Below are positions 43,917-52,805 of a DNA stretch of 64,000 bases, in pieces. The DNA is taken from positions 3,765,501 through 3,829,500 of the forward strand of contig NZ_PDJB01000001.1 in NCBI RefSeq assembly GCF_002563895.1. Direction: 5' to 3'. Source of the DNA: Pseudomonas lurida. GTDB lineage: Bacteria; Pseudomonadota; Gammaproteobacteria; Pseudomonadales; Pseudomonadaceae. Each line of letters starts with the position of its first letter. The stretch's first letter is position 1. The position numbers and the translations under genes were made by a program. Below the pieces are notes generated by a model. That model worked only from the letters and a program-made list of their open reading frames with translations. It had not been told where the DNA came from and made no database searches.

Positions 43917-44440
43917 ATGACTAAGCACATTATTGTTATCGGCGGCGAGTCCACCGAAGACATGCAGCGTATGACACGTATCGATAAACACATCGTCGCG
44001 TCATCAGGCAAAACTCACCCTACTGTGCTCTACATCTCCACCGCCAATGGCGATGACCGAATCAAGATGTCCGATTTCACCGACAAATATGAAAGCGCTG
44101 GCTGCCGTGTAACCACGCTGGCATTTTTCATTTCACCCTTCCCCACCGCCAATCATGTTTCATCACTCTTTGAGCAAGCCGACATTATTTACGTACCAGC
44201 TTGCTGCCAGGAGCACTGTGTCCGCATTTCAGCTCAGAAGCAGGAAGGGAAACGTCGTTTGTCGAGCTTGTTCAGCGTGAGGGGATACGGCCCGCCTACG
44301 CAGTCGATGATGGCGTCGCTTTGCATTTCAAGGACGGCAAGTACCACGAGACGATCTATAACGACGCCGCTAGTAACGCCTATAAAGTCAGTACAAGGCC
44401 CCCCTACCTAGCACAGGTATTGCAAACTTCAGGTGGGTAA
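43917..44440 (+). pseudogene. Peptidase E (S51 family) remnant with central deletion and frameshift
   Basis: The first 92 codons (MTKHIIVIGGES to ADIIYV) match the N-terminal third of dipeptidase E. The C-terminal part appears in the next frame from about 44201 (LLPGALCPHFSSE, then RPAYAVDDGVALHFKDGK). About 75 residues between them are missing, including the GxSAGA segment with the nucleophile Ser. The downstream frame ends at 44440. The gene cannot make an active enzyme. A single deletion event with a shifted junction near 44200 explains the whole picture. Confidence 0.85.
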
Positions 44441-44459
44441 ACGCAGCAAGGAAATTTCC

Positions 44460-44479
44460 GACAACGTTTTAGGGTTGTC
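44460..44479 (+). other. Short hairpin after the peptidase E remnant
   Basis: GACAAC pairs with GTTGTC around an 8-base loop. There is no T-run, so termination is uncertain. It may belong to the structured leader that follows. Confidence 0.35.
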
Positions 44480-44508
44480 GCTCGGAAGATCGCTGCCTAA
44501 TCCTCGGT

Positions 44509-44741
44509 GGTCGCTGCAAATTGAGCGACCGGGTTTCGCAGCCCGGTTAAACTCTAGACGCACAGCGTCCACCTCAAGATAGCGGGCGCTTTTTTATGCC
44601 TGATGTTATGGCGGCTGTGCGCGGGATACCTTCGGGTATGCCGGGTGCCTAGAGTCCCGGTCTGCGAACCTGCGCACAGCTGCCACCCGGGTATCGTTTC
44701 GCAGCGATGGGTGGTAGCTCCAATACTCTAGGAGCTTCGTC
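44509..44741 (+). promoter_or_regulatory. Structured 5' leader RNA with sequestered ribosome binding site
   Basis: Several stems are visible. They are GGTCGCT/AGCGACC (44509-44530), CCGGG/CCCGG (44529-44546) and a 17-pair outer stem (44609-44625 with 44669-44685, two G-U pairs). The outer stem encloses a UUCG-capped hairpin (44626-44639) and a CCGGG/CCCGG hairpin (44641-44660), making a multi-branch element. CCACCC/GGGTGG (44683-44714) competes with the foot of the outer stem by three bases. AGCTCC/GGAGCT (44716-44736) buries the GGAG ribosome binding site. A T-run at 44590-44595 may mark an internal termination point. The whole leader precedes a small DUF6124-like gene. Confidence 0.7.
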
Positions 44742-45077
44742 ATGATCAAAGACAGTCCGAAACCGCCGTCAGACTCAGCCGCGTTTCACACTGCGGCTCA
44801 TCGAGCAATTAACCACTATCTGAACCCACCTGAGAAACCAGAGCCTTCTACTGAGGACCATAGTTTATTTACCGTACGCGAAGGATTAGACGTCGAGACG
44901 CTGCTGGTCAACGCGTCGGAGGATCTTGCCTCGGTTCAAGCGCTGGCAAGCCATTTGGCTTTTGAGATCGACGGCAATCCTCGCAGCGTGGCCTTGGGAA
45001 TGTGTCGGATGCTGGAGGGGATCCAGCTAATGGTGGATAAAACACTAAGCCTCAAAGACCACCCAACTCACACATAA
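44742..45077 (+). CDS. DUF6124/DUF3077-like small protein
   Basis: A 111-residue soluble protein with a proline-rich, probably disordered N-terminal third (NPPEKPEPSTED). A helical C-terminal part follows: TLLVNASEDLASVQALASHLAFEIDG and RSVALGMCRMLEGIQLMVDKTL. It resembles a Pseudomonas family I know as DUF6124 or DUF3077, with unknown function; the name is from memory. The ATG lies seven bases after GGAG, which is locked in a hairpin. Regulation at the translation level is therefore likely. Confidence 0.8.
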   Translation: MIKDSPKPPSDSAAFHTAAHRAINHYLNPPEKPEPSTEDHSLFTVREGLDVETLLVNASEDLASVQALASHLAFEIDGNPRSVALGMCRMLEGIQLMVDKTLSLKDHPTHT

Positions 45078-45121
45078 ATCTGAAACCGAAGAGTTCGCAA
45101 AGTGGGCACGGTAAAAACTGG

Positions 45122-45206
45122 GGGAGCTGGCTTGCCTGCGATTGCGGTGGGTTAGTCAACATTTCCGGTGACTGACACGCCGTCATCGCAGGCAAGCCAG
45201 CTCCCA
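45122..45206. repeat. REP inverted pair
   Basis: GGGAGCTGGCTTGCCTGCGAT at 45122-45142 faces its exact complement at 45185-45205. Confidence 0.88.
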
Positions 45207-45240
45207 CACTGGACCGAGTGAGCCGTTAAAACGGTGTGCA

Positions 45241-45275
45241 AAAAAAACGCCCCGAACCAGTCGGGGCGCTTTTTG
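45241..45275. terminator. Bidirectional intrinsic terminator
   Basis: CGCCCCGA pairs with TCGGGGCG around a 5-base loop, with an A-run before and a T-run after. It lies between the convergent DUF6124-like and cysS genes and can serve both. Confidence 0.88.
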
Positions 45276-45290
45276 TTCAGCGTTTACCGA

Positions 45291-46679
45291 TCAGGCCTGA
45301 TCAGCCAACCGCCACGTCGTCCCACCCTTGCCGTCTTCCAACACCACACCCATCGCGGTCAGTTGGTCACGGATACGGTCGGATTCTGCCCAGTCTTTGT
45401 TAGCCCGTGCAGCCAAACGCGCCTGGATCAACGCGTCCACTTCAGCCGCATCCACACGCCCTTCGGCGCCGGCTTGCAGGAAGTCATCGGCTTCCATCTG
45501 CAACACGCCCAGTACGCTCGCCAGTTCTTTCAAGCGCGCTGCCAGGCCCGCCGCTGCGTCGAGGTCGCTCTCACGCAGGCGGTTGATCTCGCGCACCATT
45601 TCGAACAGCACGGCGCAGGCTTCCGGGGTGCCGAAGTCGTCGTTCATGACCTCGGTGAAGCGCGCAACGAACGCTTCGCCGCCTGCAGGTGCCACGGATG
45701 GCAAGCCTTTCAACGCATGGTAGAACCGCTCCAGGGCGCCCTTGGCGTCCTTGAGGTTGTCTTCCGAGTAGTTGATGGCGCTGCGGTAGTGGCTCGACAC
45801 CAGCAGGTAACGCACCACTTCCGGATGGTACTTTGCCAGCACGTCGCGGATGGTGAAGAAGTTGTTCAAGGACTTGGACATCTTCTCGCCATTGATGCGG
45901 ATCATGCCGCAGTGCATCCAGGCATTGGCGTAGGTCTTGCCGGTGGCGGCTTCGCTCTGGGCGATTTCGTTTTCGTGGTGCGGGAACTCAAGGTCGCTGC
46001 CGCCGCCATGAATGTCGAAGGTGTCGCCCAGGCAGCAGGTGGACATCACCGAGCATTCGATGTGCCACCCCGGACGGCCGGCGCCCCATGGCGACTCCCA
46101 GCTTGGCTCGCCGGGCTTGGTGCCTTTCCACAGCACGAAGTCGAGCGGGTCCTGCTTGGCTTCATCGACTTCGATGCGTGCGCCGATGCGCAGGTCTTCG
46201 ATTTTCTTGCGCGACAGCTTGCCGTAGCCCATGAACTTGGCAACGCGGTAGTACACGTCGCCATTGCCCGGGGCGTAGGCATAACCCTTGTCGATCAGGG
46301 CCTGAATCATCGCGTGCATGCCAGGGATGTGGTCCGTGGCACGCGGTTCCATGTCCGGCTTGAGGATGTTGAGGCGCGCCTCGTCCTCGTGCATCGCGGC
46401 GATCATGCGCTCGGTCAGCGCGTCGAACGACTCGCCGTTTTCATTGGCGCGGTTGATGATCTTGTCGTCGATGTCGGTGATGTTGCGCACATAGGTCAAG
46501 TCATAGCCGCTGAAACGCAACCAGCGGGTCACCAGGTCGAAGGCAACCATGCTGCGGCCGTGGCCGATGTGGCAGTAGTCGTACACGGTCATGCCGCACA
46601 CGTACATGCGCACCTTGTTGCCATCCAGCGGCTTGAAGACTTCTTTGGTTTTGCTCAGCGTGTTGTAGATCGTTAGCAC
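45291..46679 (-). CDS. cysS: Cysteinyl-tRNA synthetase
   Basis: The 462-residue class I synthetase attaches cysteine to its tRNA. HIGH appears as CHIGHGRSM near residue 35, KMSKS as [11 protein letters not shown], and zinc-binding Cys and His residues are in CGMTVYDYC and WHIECS. Length is standard. It lies 42 bases downstream of glnS on the same strand, so the two synthetase genes likely form one transcription unit. Confidence 0.97.
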   Translation of the reverse strand: MLTIYNTLSKTKEVFKPLDGNKVRMYVCGMTVYDYCHIGHGRSMVAFDLVTRWLRFSGYDLTYVRNITDIDDKIINRANENGESFDALTERMIAAMHEDEARLNILKPDMEPRATDHIPGMHAMIQALIDKGYAYAPGNGDVYYRVAKFMGYGKLSRKKIEDLRIGARIEVDEAKQDPLDFVLWKGTKPGEPSWESPWGAGRPGWHIECSVMSTCCLGDTFDIHGGGSDLEFPHHENEIAQSEAATGKTYANAWMHCGMIRINGEKMSKSLNNFFTIRDVLAKYHPEVVRYLLVSSHYRSAINYSEDNLKDAKGALERFYHALKGLPSVAPAGGEAFVARFTEVMNDDFGTPEACAVLFEMVREINRLRESDLDAAAGLAARLKELASVLGVLQMEADDFLQAGAEGRVDAAEVDALIQARLAARANKDWAESDRIRDQLTAMGVVLEDGKGGTTWRLADQA

Positions 46680-46721
46680 GATGCTTCCTTTTCTCTCTAT
46701 GCAAAGCCGCTCACGGCTGCA

Positions 46722-48422
46722 TCACTGGCCCCACGAATCACGCAGGGTCACGGTACGGTTGAATACCGGCTGACCTGGTTTCGAGTCCTTGATATCCGCG
46801 CAGAAGTAACCTTCGCGCTCGAACTGGAAACGGTCTTCCGGCTGTGCGTCGCCAAGTGATGGCTCGGCACGACAACCCGTGAGTACTTGCAGGGAGTCAG
46901 GATTGATGTTGTCGAGGAAACTGGCGCTGTCTTCGGCCTTTTCAGGGTTCGGCGAGCGGAACAGGCGATCGTACAGGCGCACTTCGCACTCGATGCTGGC
47001 AGCGGCCGGCACCCAATGGATCACGCCTTTGACCTTGCGGCCTTCAGGGTTCTTGCCCAGGGTGTCCGGGTCGTAAGAGCAACGCAGTTCGACGATGTTG
47101 CCATCGGCGTCCTTGATCGCTTCGTCGGCACGGATAACGTAGCTGCCGCGCAGGCGCACTTCGCCATTGGGCTCCAGGCGCTTGTAGCCCTTTGGCGGCT
47201 CTTCCATGAAGTCATCGCGGTCGATGTAGATTTCACGGGCGAACGGCAGCTTGCGCACGCCGAGTTCTTCTTTCTGCGGATGACGTGGCAGCTCGAGGTG
47301 GTCGACCTTGTCTTCCGGGTAGTTGGTGATCACGACTTTCAACGGACGCAGCACGCACATGGCGCGCGGGGCGTTCGCGTCGAGGTCCTGGCGAATGCTG
47401 AACTCAAGCATGCCGTAGTCGACCACGCCGTCGGAACGGTTGGTGCCGACCATCTCGCAGAAATTGCGGATCGATGCCGGGGTGTAGCCGCGGCGGCGGA
47501 AGCCCGACAGCGTCGACATGCGTGGGTCGTCCCAGCCGTTGACGTGCTTTTCATCGACCAGTTGCTTGAGCTTGCGCTTGCTGGTGATGGTGTAGTTCAG
47601 GTTCAGGCGGCTGAACTCGTACTGGCGCGGGTGTGCCGGTACCGGCAGGCTGTCGAGGAACCATTCGTACAGCGGACGGTGGCTTTCGAACTCCAGGGTG
47701 CAGATGGAGTGGGTGATGCCTTCGATGGCGTCCGACTGACCGTGGGTGAAGTCGTAGTTCGGGTAGATGCACCACTTGTCGCCCGTCTGGTGGTGATGGG
47801 CGTGGCGGATGCGGTACATGATCGGGTCGCGCAGGTTCATGTTCGGCGAGGCCATGTCGATCTTGGCACGCAGCACGCGGGCGCCGTCCGGGAACTCGCC
47901 GGCGCGCATGCGGTTGAACCAGTCCAGGTTCTCTTCTACCGAACGGTCGCGGAACGGGCTGTTCTTGCCCGGCTCGGTCAGCGTGCCACGGTATTCCTTG
48001 GCCTGCTCCGGGGTCAGGTCGTCAACATAGGCCTTGCCGGCCTTGATCAACTCGACGGCCCAGTCGAACAGCTGGTCGAAATACTTGGAGGCATAGCGCA
48101 CTTCACCGGACCATTCGAAGCCCAGCCACTTGATGTCGCTTTCGATGGCGTCGATGTATTCCTGGTCTTCCTTGGCCGGGTTGGTGTCGTCGAAACGCAG
48201 GTGCGTGACGCCACCGAACTCCTGGGCCAGGCCGAAGTTCACACAGATCGACTTGGCGTGACCGATGTGCAGGTAACCGTTGGGCTCTGGCGGGAAGCGG
48301 GTGACGATCTGCGTGTGCTTGCCCGAATCCAGGTCCGCCTGGATGATCGGGCGCAGGAAGTTGACCGGGACGGCAGGTCCGGCCTTGGAATTCGAGGTAG
48401 GGTCGACAGTGGGCTTGCTCAT
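46722..48422 (-). CDS. glnS: Glutaminyl-tRNA synthetase
   Basis: The 566-residue class I enzyme charges tRNA-Gln with glutamine. HIGH is seen in [16 protein letters not shown] and the KMSKS-equivalent in [13 protein letters not shown]. The C-terminal anticodon-binding beta-barrels are intact, ending in [11 protein letters not shown] start at MSKPTVD because AAGGA lies five bases ahead; the longer open frame has no ribosome binding site. The gene is divergent from ppiB. Confidence 0.97.
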   Translation of the reverse strand: MSKPTVDPTSNSKAGPAVPVNFLRPIIQADLDSGKHTQIVTRFPPEPNGYLHIGHAKSICVNFGLAQEFGGVTHLRFDDTNPAKEDQEYIDAIESDIKWLGFEWSGEVRYASKYFDQLFDWAVELIKAGKAYVDDLTPEQAKEYRGTLTEPGKNSPFRDRSVEENLDWFNRMRAGEFPDGARVLRAKIDMASPNMNLRDPIMYRIRHAHHHQTGDKWCIYPNYDFTHGQSDAIEGITHSICTLEFESHRPLYEWFLDSLPVPAHPRQYEFSRLNLNYTITSKRKLKQLVDEKHVNGWDDPRMSTLSGFRRRGYTPASIRNFCEMVGTNRSDGVVDYGMLEFSIRQDLDANAPRAMCVLRPLKVVITNYPEDKVDHLELPRHPQKEELGVRKLPFAREIYIDRDDFMEEPPKGYKRLEPNGEVRLRGSYVIRADEAIKDADGNIVELRCSYDPDTLGKNPEGRKVKGVIHWVPAAASIECEVRLYDRLFRSPNPEKAEDSASFLDNINPDSLQVLTGCRAEPSLGDAQPEDRFQFEREGYFCADIKDSKPGQPVFNRTVTLRDSWGQ

Positions 48423-48671
48423 AGGATCCTTGAACAGACAGGTTCGTGGCCGGTTGGGGCCAGACAAAACAAAGGCGATATCATAGCTGATGCTGTCAAG
48501 ACACTGACAGAGCGCGGCCAAAAACTGCTGCTTTAATTGCCCCGGCGGTAAAAAACCACCTCGAAATTCCCGCCGGGCACGCTAAACTGCGCCCCTTGGC
48601 CGCAGTTTCGCCATACCGGTCGCGGTGCCCAGGCGCCCAAACCCACGAATTCCCTGAAAAGAGTAGTGAAC
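48423..48671. promoter_or_regulatory. Divergent intergenic region glnS / ppiB
   Basis: The 249-base gap should hold both promoters. A short palindrome-like pair CCCCGGCGGT and CCGCCGGGC (around 48540-48578) is visible. I see no clear regulator site. Confidence 0.35.
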
Positions 48672-49175
48672 ATGACTCAAGTCAAACTGACCACCAACCA
48701 CGGTGACATCGTCATCGAGCTGAACGCCGAGAAAGCGCCGATCACCGTCGCCAACTTCATCGAGTACGTGAACGCCGGCCACTACGAAAACACCGTTTTC
48801 CACCGTGTCATCGGCAACTTCATGATCCAGGGCGGCGGTTTCGAGCCTGGCATGAAAGAAAAGAAAGACAAGCGTCCAAGCATCCAGAACGAAGCGGACA
48901 ACGGCCTTTCCAACGACAAGTACACCGTCGCCATGGCCCGTACCATGGAGCCGCATTCGGCCTCCGCGCAGTTCTTCATCAACGTCGCCGACAACGCCTT
49001 CCTGAACCACAGCGGCAAGAACGTGCAGGGTTGGGGCTACGCGGTATTCGGTAAAGTCACCGAAGGCCAGGAAGTCGTCGACAAGATCAAGGGCGTGCAG
49101 ACCACCGGTAAAGCCGGTCACCAGGACGTTCCGGTAGAAGACGTTATCGTCGAGAAAGCCGAGATCGTTGGGTGA
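48672..49175 (+). CDS. ppiB: Peptidyl-prolyl cis-trans isomerase B (cyclophilin)
   Basis: The 167-residue cytoplasmic cyclophilin speeds proline isomerisation during folding. Core motifs are [16 protein letters not shown] and [12 protein letters not shown], with WGYAVFGKV. There is no signal peptide, so it is the PpiB type. The ATG for MTQVKL is chosen; a GTG two codons earlier is in frame. Its stop overlaps the lpxH start (GTGA). Confidence 0.95.
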   Translation: MTQVKLTTNHGDIVIELNAEKAPITVANFIEYVNAGHYENTVFHRVIGNFMIQGGGFEPGMKEKKDKRPSIQNEADNGLSNDKYTVAMARTMEPHSASAQFFINVADNAFLNHSGKNVQGWGYAVFGKVTEGQEVVDKIKGVQTTGKAGHQDVPVEDVIVEKAEIVG

Positions 49176-49921
49176 TATTGCTGATTTCAGATTTGCATCT
49201 GGAAGAGGAGCGCCCGGATATCACCCGGGCGTTTCTGGATCTGCTCCACCACCGCGCCCGAGGCGCCCAGGCGTTGTACATTCTGGGGGACTTCTTTGAA
49301 GCCTGGATTGGCGACGATGGGATGACCCCCTTCCAGCGTTCGATTGGCGCAGCCCTGCGCGAGCTGAGCGACAGCGGCACCCCGATTTTCATCATGCATG
49401 GCAACCGCGATTTCCTGATCGGCAAGGCGTTCTGCAAAGCTGCAGGTGCCACCTTGCTCAAGGACCCGAGTGTCGTGCAGCTCCATGGCGAGCCCGTGCT
49501 GTTGATGCACGGCGACAGCCTCTGCACCCGCGACGTCGGCTATATGAAGCTGCGGCGCATCCTGCGCAACCCGATTGTGCTGTTTATCCTGCGGCACCTG
49601 CCGCTGGGCACGCGCCATAAACTGGCACGCAAGCTGCGCAGTGAAAGCCGCGCGCAGACCCGCATGAAAGCCAACGACATCGTCGATGTGACCCCCGAGG
49701 AAGTGCCACGGGTGATGCAGCAGTTTGGCGTGCGCACCCTGGTCCACGGCCACACCCACCGCCCCGCCATTCACAAGTTGCAGATTGGCGACCAGGCGGC
49801 CAAGCGCATTGTGCTGGGGGATTGGGACAAGCAGGGTTGGGCGTTGCAGGTGGATGAGCAAGGGTTCCAGTTGGCGGCGTTTGACTTCGTCAATCCGCAG
49901 TTGGCGTTACCTGGAGCCTAA
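49172..49921 (+). CDS. lpxH: UDP-2,3-diacylglucosamine pyrophosphatase
   Basis: The 249-residue metallophosphoesterase makes lipid X from UDP-2,3-diacylglucosamine in lipid A biosynthesis, at the inner membrane. Metal-site motifs are [36 protein letters not shown] and HGHTHRP. It starts with GTG overlapping the ppiB stop, so the two are translationally coupled. This ppiB-lpxH arrangement is common in gamma-proteobacteria. Confidence 0.95.
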   Translation: MILLISDLHLEEERPDITRAFLDLLHHRARGAQALYILGDFFEAWIGDDGMTPFQRSIGAALRELSDSGTPIFIMHGNRDFLIGKAFCKAAGATLLKDPSVVQLHGEPVLLMHGDSLCTRDVGYMKLRRILRNPIVLFILRHLPLGTRHKLARKLRSESRAQTRMKANDIVDVTPEEVPRVMQQFGVRTLVHGHTHRPAIHKLQIGDQAAKRIVLGDWDKQGWALQVDEQGFQLAAFDFVNPQLALPGA

Positions 49922-49944
49922 GCCCAGGCCCGACACCCTTCAAC

Positions 49945-50030
49945 TGTGGCAACTGGCTTGCTTGCGATGCAGACACCTCGGTGTCTCAGATGCATCGAAC
50001 TGAAGCTATCGCAGGCAAGCCAGCTCCCAC
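49945..50030. repeat. REP inverted pair
   Basis: TGGCAACTGGCTTGCTTGCGAT on the left faces ATCGCAGGCAAGCCAGCTCC on the right, with the usual REP core. It lies between the convergent lpxH and emrB-like genes. Confidence 0.85.
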
Positions 50031-50058
50031 AGTGGATTGCATTCCAACGCTATGACGG

Positions 50059-51588
50059 TCAGTGGCCGGAGGCCTCCGGCCCCGCCTTCGCCCCAAACGG
50101 CGGCTTGGCCAGCCACACCAGCAACATCAACCCCATGAACATCCACCCCAGCAACGTGAAGTAATCCACGGTGGACATCATGTAGGCCTGGCTGGTGAGG
50201 ATCTGGTCCAGCTGCGTGTAGGCCTTCTGCCCTGCCCCGCCCAACGCCTGCAGGGCATCGCGGGTCGCGGAGTCATAGGTGGTCATGTTCTCGCTCATGT
50301 ACGCATGGTGCTGGTCCGCACGGCGAATCCAGATCCAGGTGGTCAGCGAGGCCGCGAAGCTGCCGCCCAGGGTCCGCAGGAAGGTCGCCAGGCCCGCGCC
50401 GTCGGCAATCTGCTGTGGTGGCAGATCGGACATCAGGATGCTGAGCGTCGGCATGAAGAACAGCGCCACGCCGATGCCCATGAACAGCTGCACCAGGGCG
50501 ATATGCTGGAAGTCCACCTCATTGGTGAAGCCCGCACGCATGAAGCAGCTCAAGCCAATCGCCAGGAACGCCAGGCCTGCCAGCAGGCGCAGGTCGAACT
50601 TGTGTGCGTACTTGCCGACGAACGGCGACATCAGCACCGGCAGGATACCGATCGGCGCGACCGCCAGGCCCGCCCACGTGGCGGTGTAGCCCATCTGGGT
50701 CTGCAACCATTGCGGCAGGATCAGGTTGATGCCGAAGAAACCCGCGTAACCGAGGATCAACACGATGGTGCCGATGCGGAAGTTGCGATAGGCGAACAGC
50801 CGCAGGTTGACCACGGGGTGTTTGTCGGTGAGTTCCCAGATGATGAACACCGCGAGGGCAATCACCGAAATCGCCGCGCCAATGATGATGAAGTTGGATT
50901 CGAACCAGTCCAGGTCGTTGCCCTTGTCGAGGATGATCTGAAGGGCGCCGACACCGACGATCAGGCTCAACAGCCCCACATAGTCCATTGGCTGGAAACT
51001 GGTGACCACCGGACGTTTCTTCAACTGCGAACGCACCACCATCACCGCAAAGATCCCGATCGGCACGTTGATGAAGAAGATCCACGGCCAACTGTAGCTG
51101 TCGGTGATCCATCCGCCGAGAATCGGCCCCGCAATCGGCGCCACCACCGTGACCATCGCCAACAGCGCCAGGGCCATGCCTCGCCGCGCGGGCGGATAGA
51201 CCGCGATCAGCAGCGTCTGGGTCATCGGGTACAACGGCCCGGCCACCAGGCCTTGTATGACCCGGAACGCGATCAGCTCGGGCATTGAGGTGGAAATACC
51301 GCAGAGGAACGACGCCAGCACAAACAGCAGGGTCGCCCACAAAAACAGCTTCACCTCGCCAAACCGGCGGCTCAACCAGCCGGTGAGCGGCAAGGCGATG
51401 GCGTTGCTCACCGCAAACGAGGTGATCACCCAGGTGCCCTGCTCCGAACTCACGCCGAGGTTGCCGGAAATAGTCGGCAACGCCACGTTGGCGATGGTGG
51501 TGTCGAGCACCTGCATGAAAGTCGCCAGCGACAGGCCAATAGTGGCCATCAACAGGCTGGGTGGCGTGAAGGAGGCGTTATTGCTCAT
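50059..51588 (-). CDS. EmrB/QacA family drug exporter (DHA2)
   Basis: The 509-residue inner membrane transporter has 14 helices. It carries the DHA2 signature LDTTIANVALPTISGNLG, motif A GWLSRRFGEVKLFLW and motif C-like GPILGGWITD. It is the proton-driven pump of a tripartite efflux system with the adaptor and outer membrane channel genes upstream. It abuts the adaptor gene by one base. Likely substrates are hydrophobic drugs or uncouplers, as with EmrB. Confidence 0.92.
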   Translation of the reverse strand: MSNNASFTPPSLLMATIGLSLATFMQVLDTTIANVALPTISGNLGVSSEQGTWVITSFAVSNAIALPLTGWLSRRFGEVKLFLWATLLFVLASFLCGISTSMPELIAFRVIQGLVAGPLYPMTQTLLIAVYPPARRGMALALLAMVTVVAPIAGPILGGWITDSYSWPWIFFINVPIGIFAVMVVRSQLKKRPVVTSFQPMDYVGLLSLIVGVGALQIILDKGNDLDWFESNFIIIGAAISVIALAVFIIWELTDKHPVVNLRLFAYRNFRIGTIVLILGYAGFFGINLILPQWLQTQMGYTATWAGLAVAPIGILPVLMSPFVGKYAHKFDLRLLAGLAFLAIGLSCFMRAGFTNEVDFQHIALVQLFMGIGVALFFMPTLSILMSDLPPQQIADGAGLATFLRTLGGSFAASLTTWIWIRRADQHHAYMSENMTTYDSATRDALQALGGAGQKAYTQLDQILTSQAYMMSTVDYFTLLGWMFMGLMLLVWLAKPPFGAKAGPEASGH

Positions 51589-52790
51589 CAGCGTTGCGCA
51601 GCCTTGGGTGTTGCCGTGCTGTTGTCATGAATCAACTGATTGATCATGGCGTCAGCCTCGGCCAATTGGCGGTCGTACACGTTGGTGGTGAACGACGCCT
51701 TTTGTGGCGCCTGTTGCGCCAGCACCGGGCCGCTCTGGTCGTGCAGGTCCACGTTGACCACCGTGGAGAGACCTACGCGCAGTGGGTGCTTGGCCAGCTC
51801 TTCGGCGTTGATATGGATGCGCACCGGCACCCGTTGCACGATCTTGATCCAGTTACCGGTGGCGTTCTGCGCCGGCAGCAGGGCAAACGCGCTGCCGGTA
51901 CCGGCGCCCAGGCTGTCCACGGTGCCGCTGTACTTCACGTCACTGCCATAGATGTCCGACTCGATGTCCACCGGTTGGCCAATGCGCATATCGCGCAGCT
52001 GGGTTTCCTTGAAGTTGGCATCGATCCACAACTGGTTCAGCGGGATCACCGCCATCAACGCCGTGCCGGGTTGCACACGCTGGCCCAGTTGCACGGTGCG
52101 CTTGGCGACGTAGCCGGTGACCGGTGCAATCAAGGTGCTGCGCGCATTGGTCAGGTAGGCCTGGCGCAATTGCGCGGCCGCCGCCTGCACATCCGGGTGG
52201 GAGCTGATGACCGTGTCATCCACCAGCGCGTTGCTGGTTTTCAATTGCTGCTCAAGGTTGGTCAGGGCGTTCTTGGCCGCCGTCAGGCTGTCACGGGCGT
52301 GAGACAGTTCTTCCTGGGAGATCGCCCCGCCCTGGGCCAGGGTCTTGCGACGGTTGAAGTTGTCTTGGGCGGTTTGCACGTCGGCTTTCTGTGCATTGAC
52401 CTGGGCCTTCATGCCATCGACGTTGCTGTACAGCCCCCGCACCTGGCGCACGGTGCGGGCCAGGTTGGCCTGGGCGCTCTGCAGGCCAACGGCGGCGTCG
52501 TTCGGGTCGAAGTTGACCAGCACCTGGCCTTCGTGGACCAGGTCGCCATCATCGGCGCCGATGCTGACCACGGTCCCTGTCACCAGCGGGGTGATTTCAA
52601 CCACGTTGCCGTTCACATAGGCATCGTCGGTGCTTTCGTTGAAGCGGCCGTAGAGCTCATACCAGCCCCACACGCCGACCACGCCGAGGATGACGATCAG
52701 CGCCAGGCCGATCAGCATCACTTTGCGTTTGCGTGGGTTGTTGTCTTGTTTGGGTTGTTCGCTTGCGTGGGTGTTTTCGGCAGTGGCCAT
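51588..52790 (-). CDS. EmrA-like periplasmic adaptor (HlyD family)
   Basis: The 400-residue protein has a membrane helix at residues 25-45 after a short charged cytoplasmic tail. A lipoyl half NVVEITPLVTGTVVSIGADDGDLVHEGQVL, a long coiled-coil hairpin (residues 95-200) and a C-terminal barrel follow. The motif STDDAYVNGN is typical of EmrA. It links the DHA2 pump to the NodT-family channel. Confidence 0.92.
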   Translation of the reverse strand: MATAENTHASEQPKQDNNPRKRKVMLIGLALIVILGVVGVWGWYELYGRFNESTDDAYVNGNVVEITPLVTGTVVSIGADDGDLVHEGQVLVNFDPNDAAVGLQSAQANLARTVRQVRGLYSNVDGMKAQVNAQKADVQTAQDNFNRRKTLAQGGAISQEELSHARDSLTAAKNALTNLEQQLKTSNALVDDTVISSHPDVQAAAAQLRQAYLTNARSTLIAPVTGYVAKRTVQLGQRVQPGTALMAVIPLNQLWIDANFKETQLRDMRIGQPVDIESDIYGSDVKYSGTVDSLGAGTGSAFALLPAQNATGNWIKIVQRVPVRIHINAEELAKHPLRVGLSTVVNVDLHDQSGPVLAQQAPQKASFTTNVYDRQLAEADAMINQLIHDNSTATPKAAQR

Positions 52791-52805
52791 GACAAATACC
52801 TCAAA

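Noticed and set aside
46887-48536. Long plus-strand open frame opposite glnS
   Set aside because: Shadow of a conserved synthetase gene.
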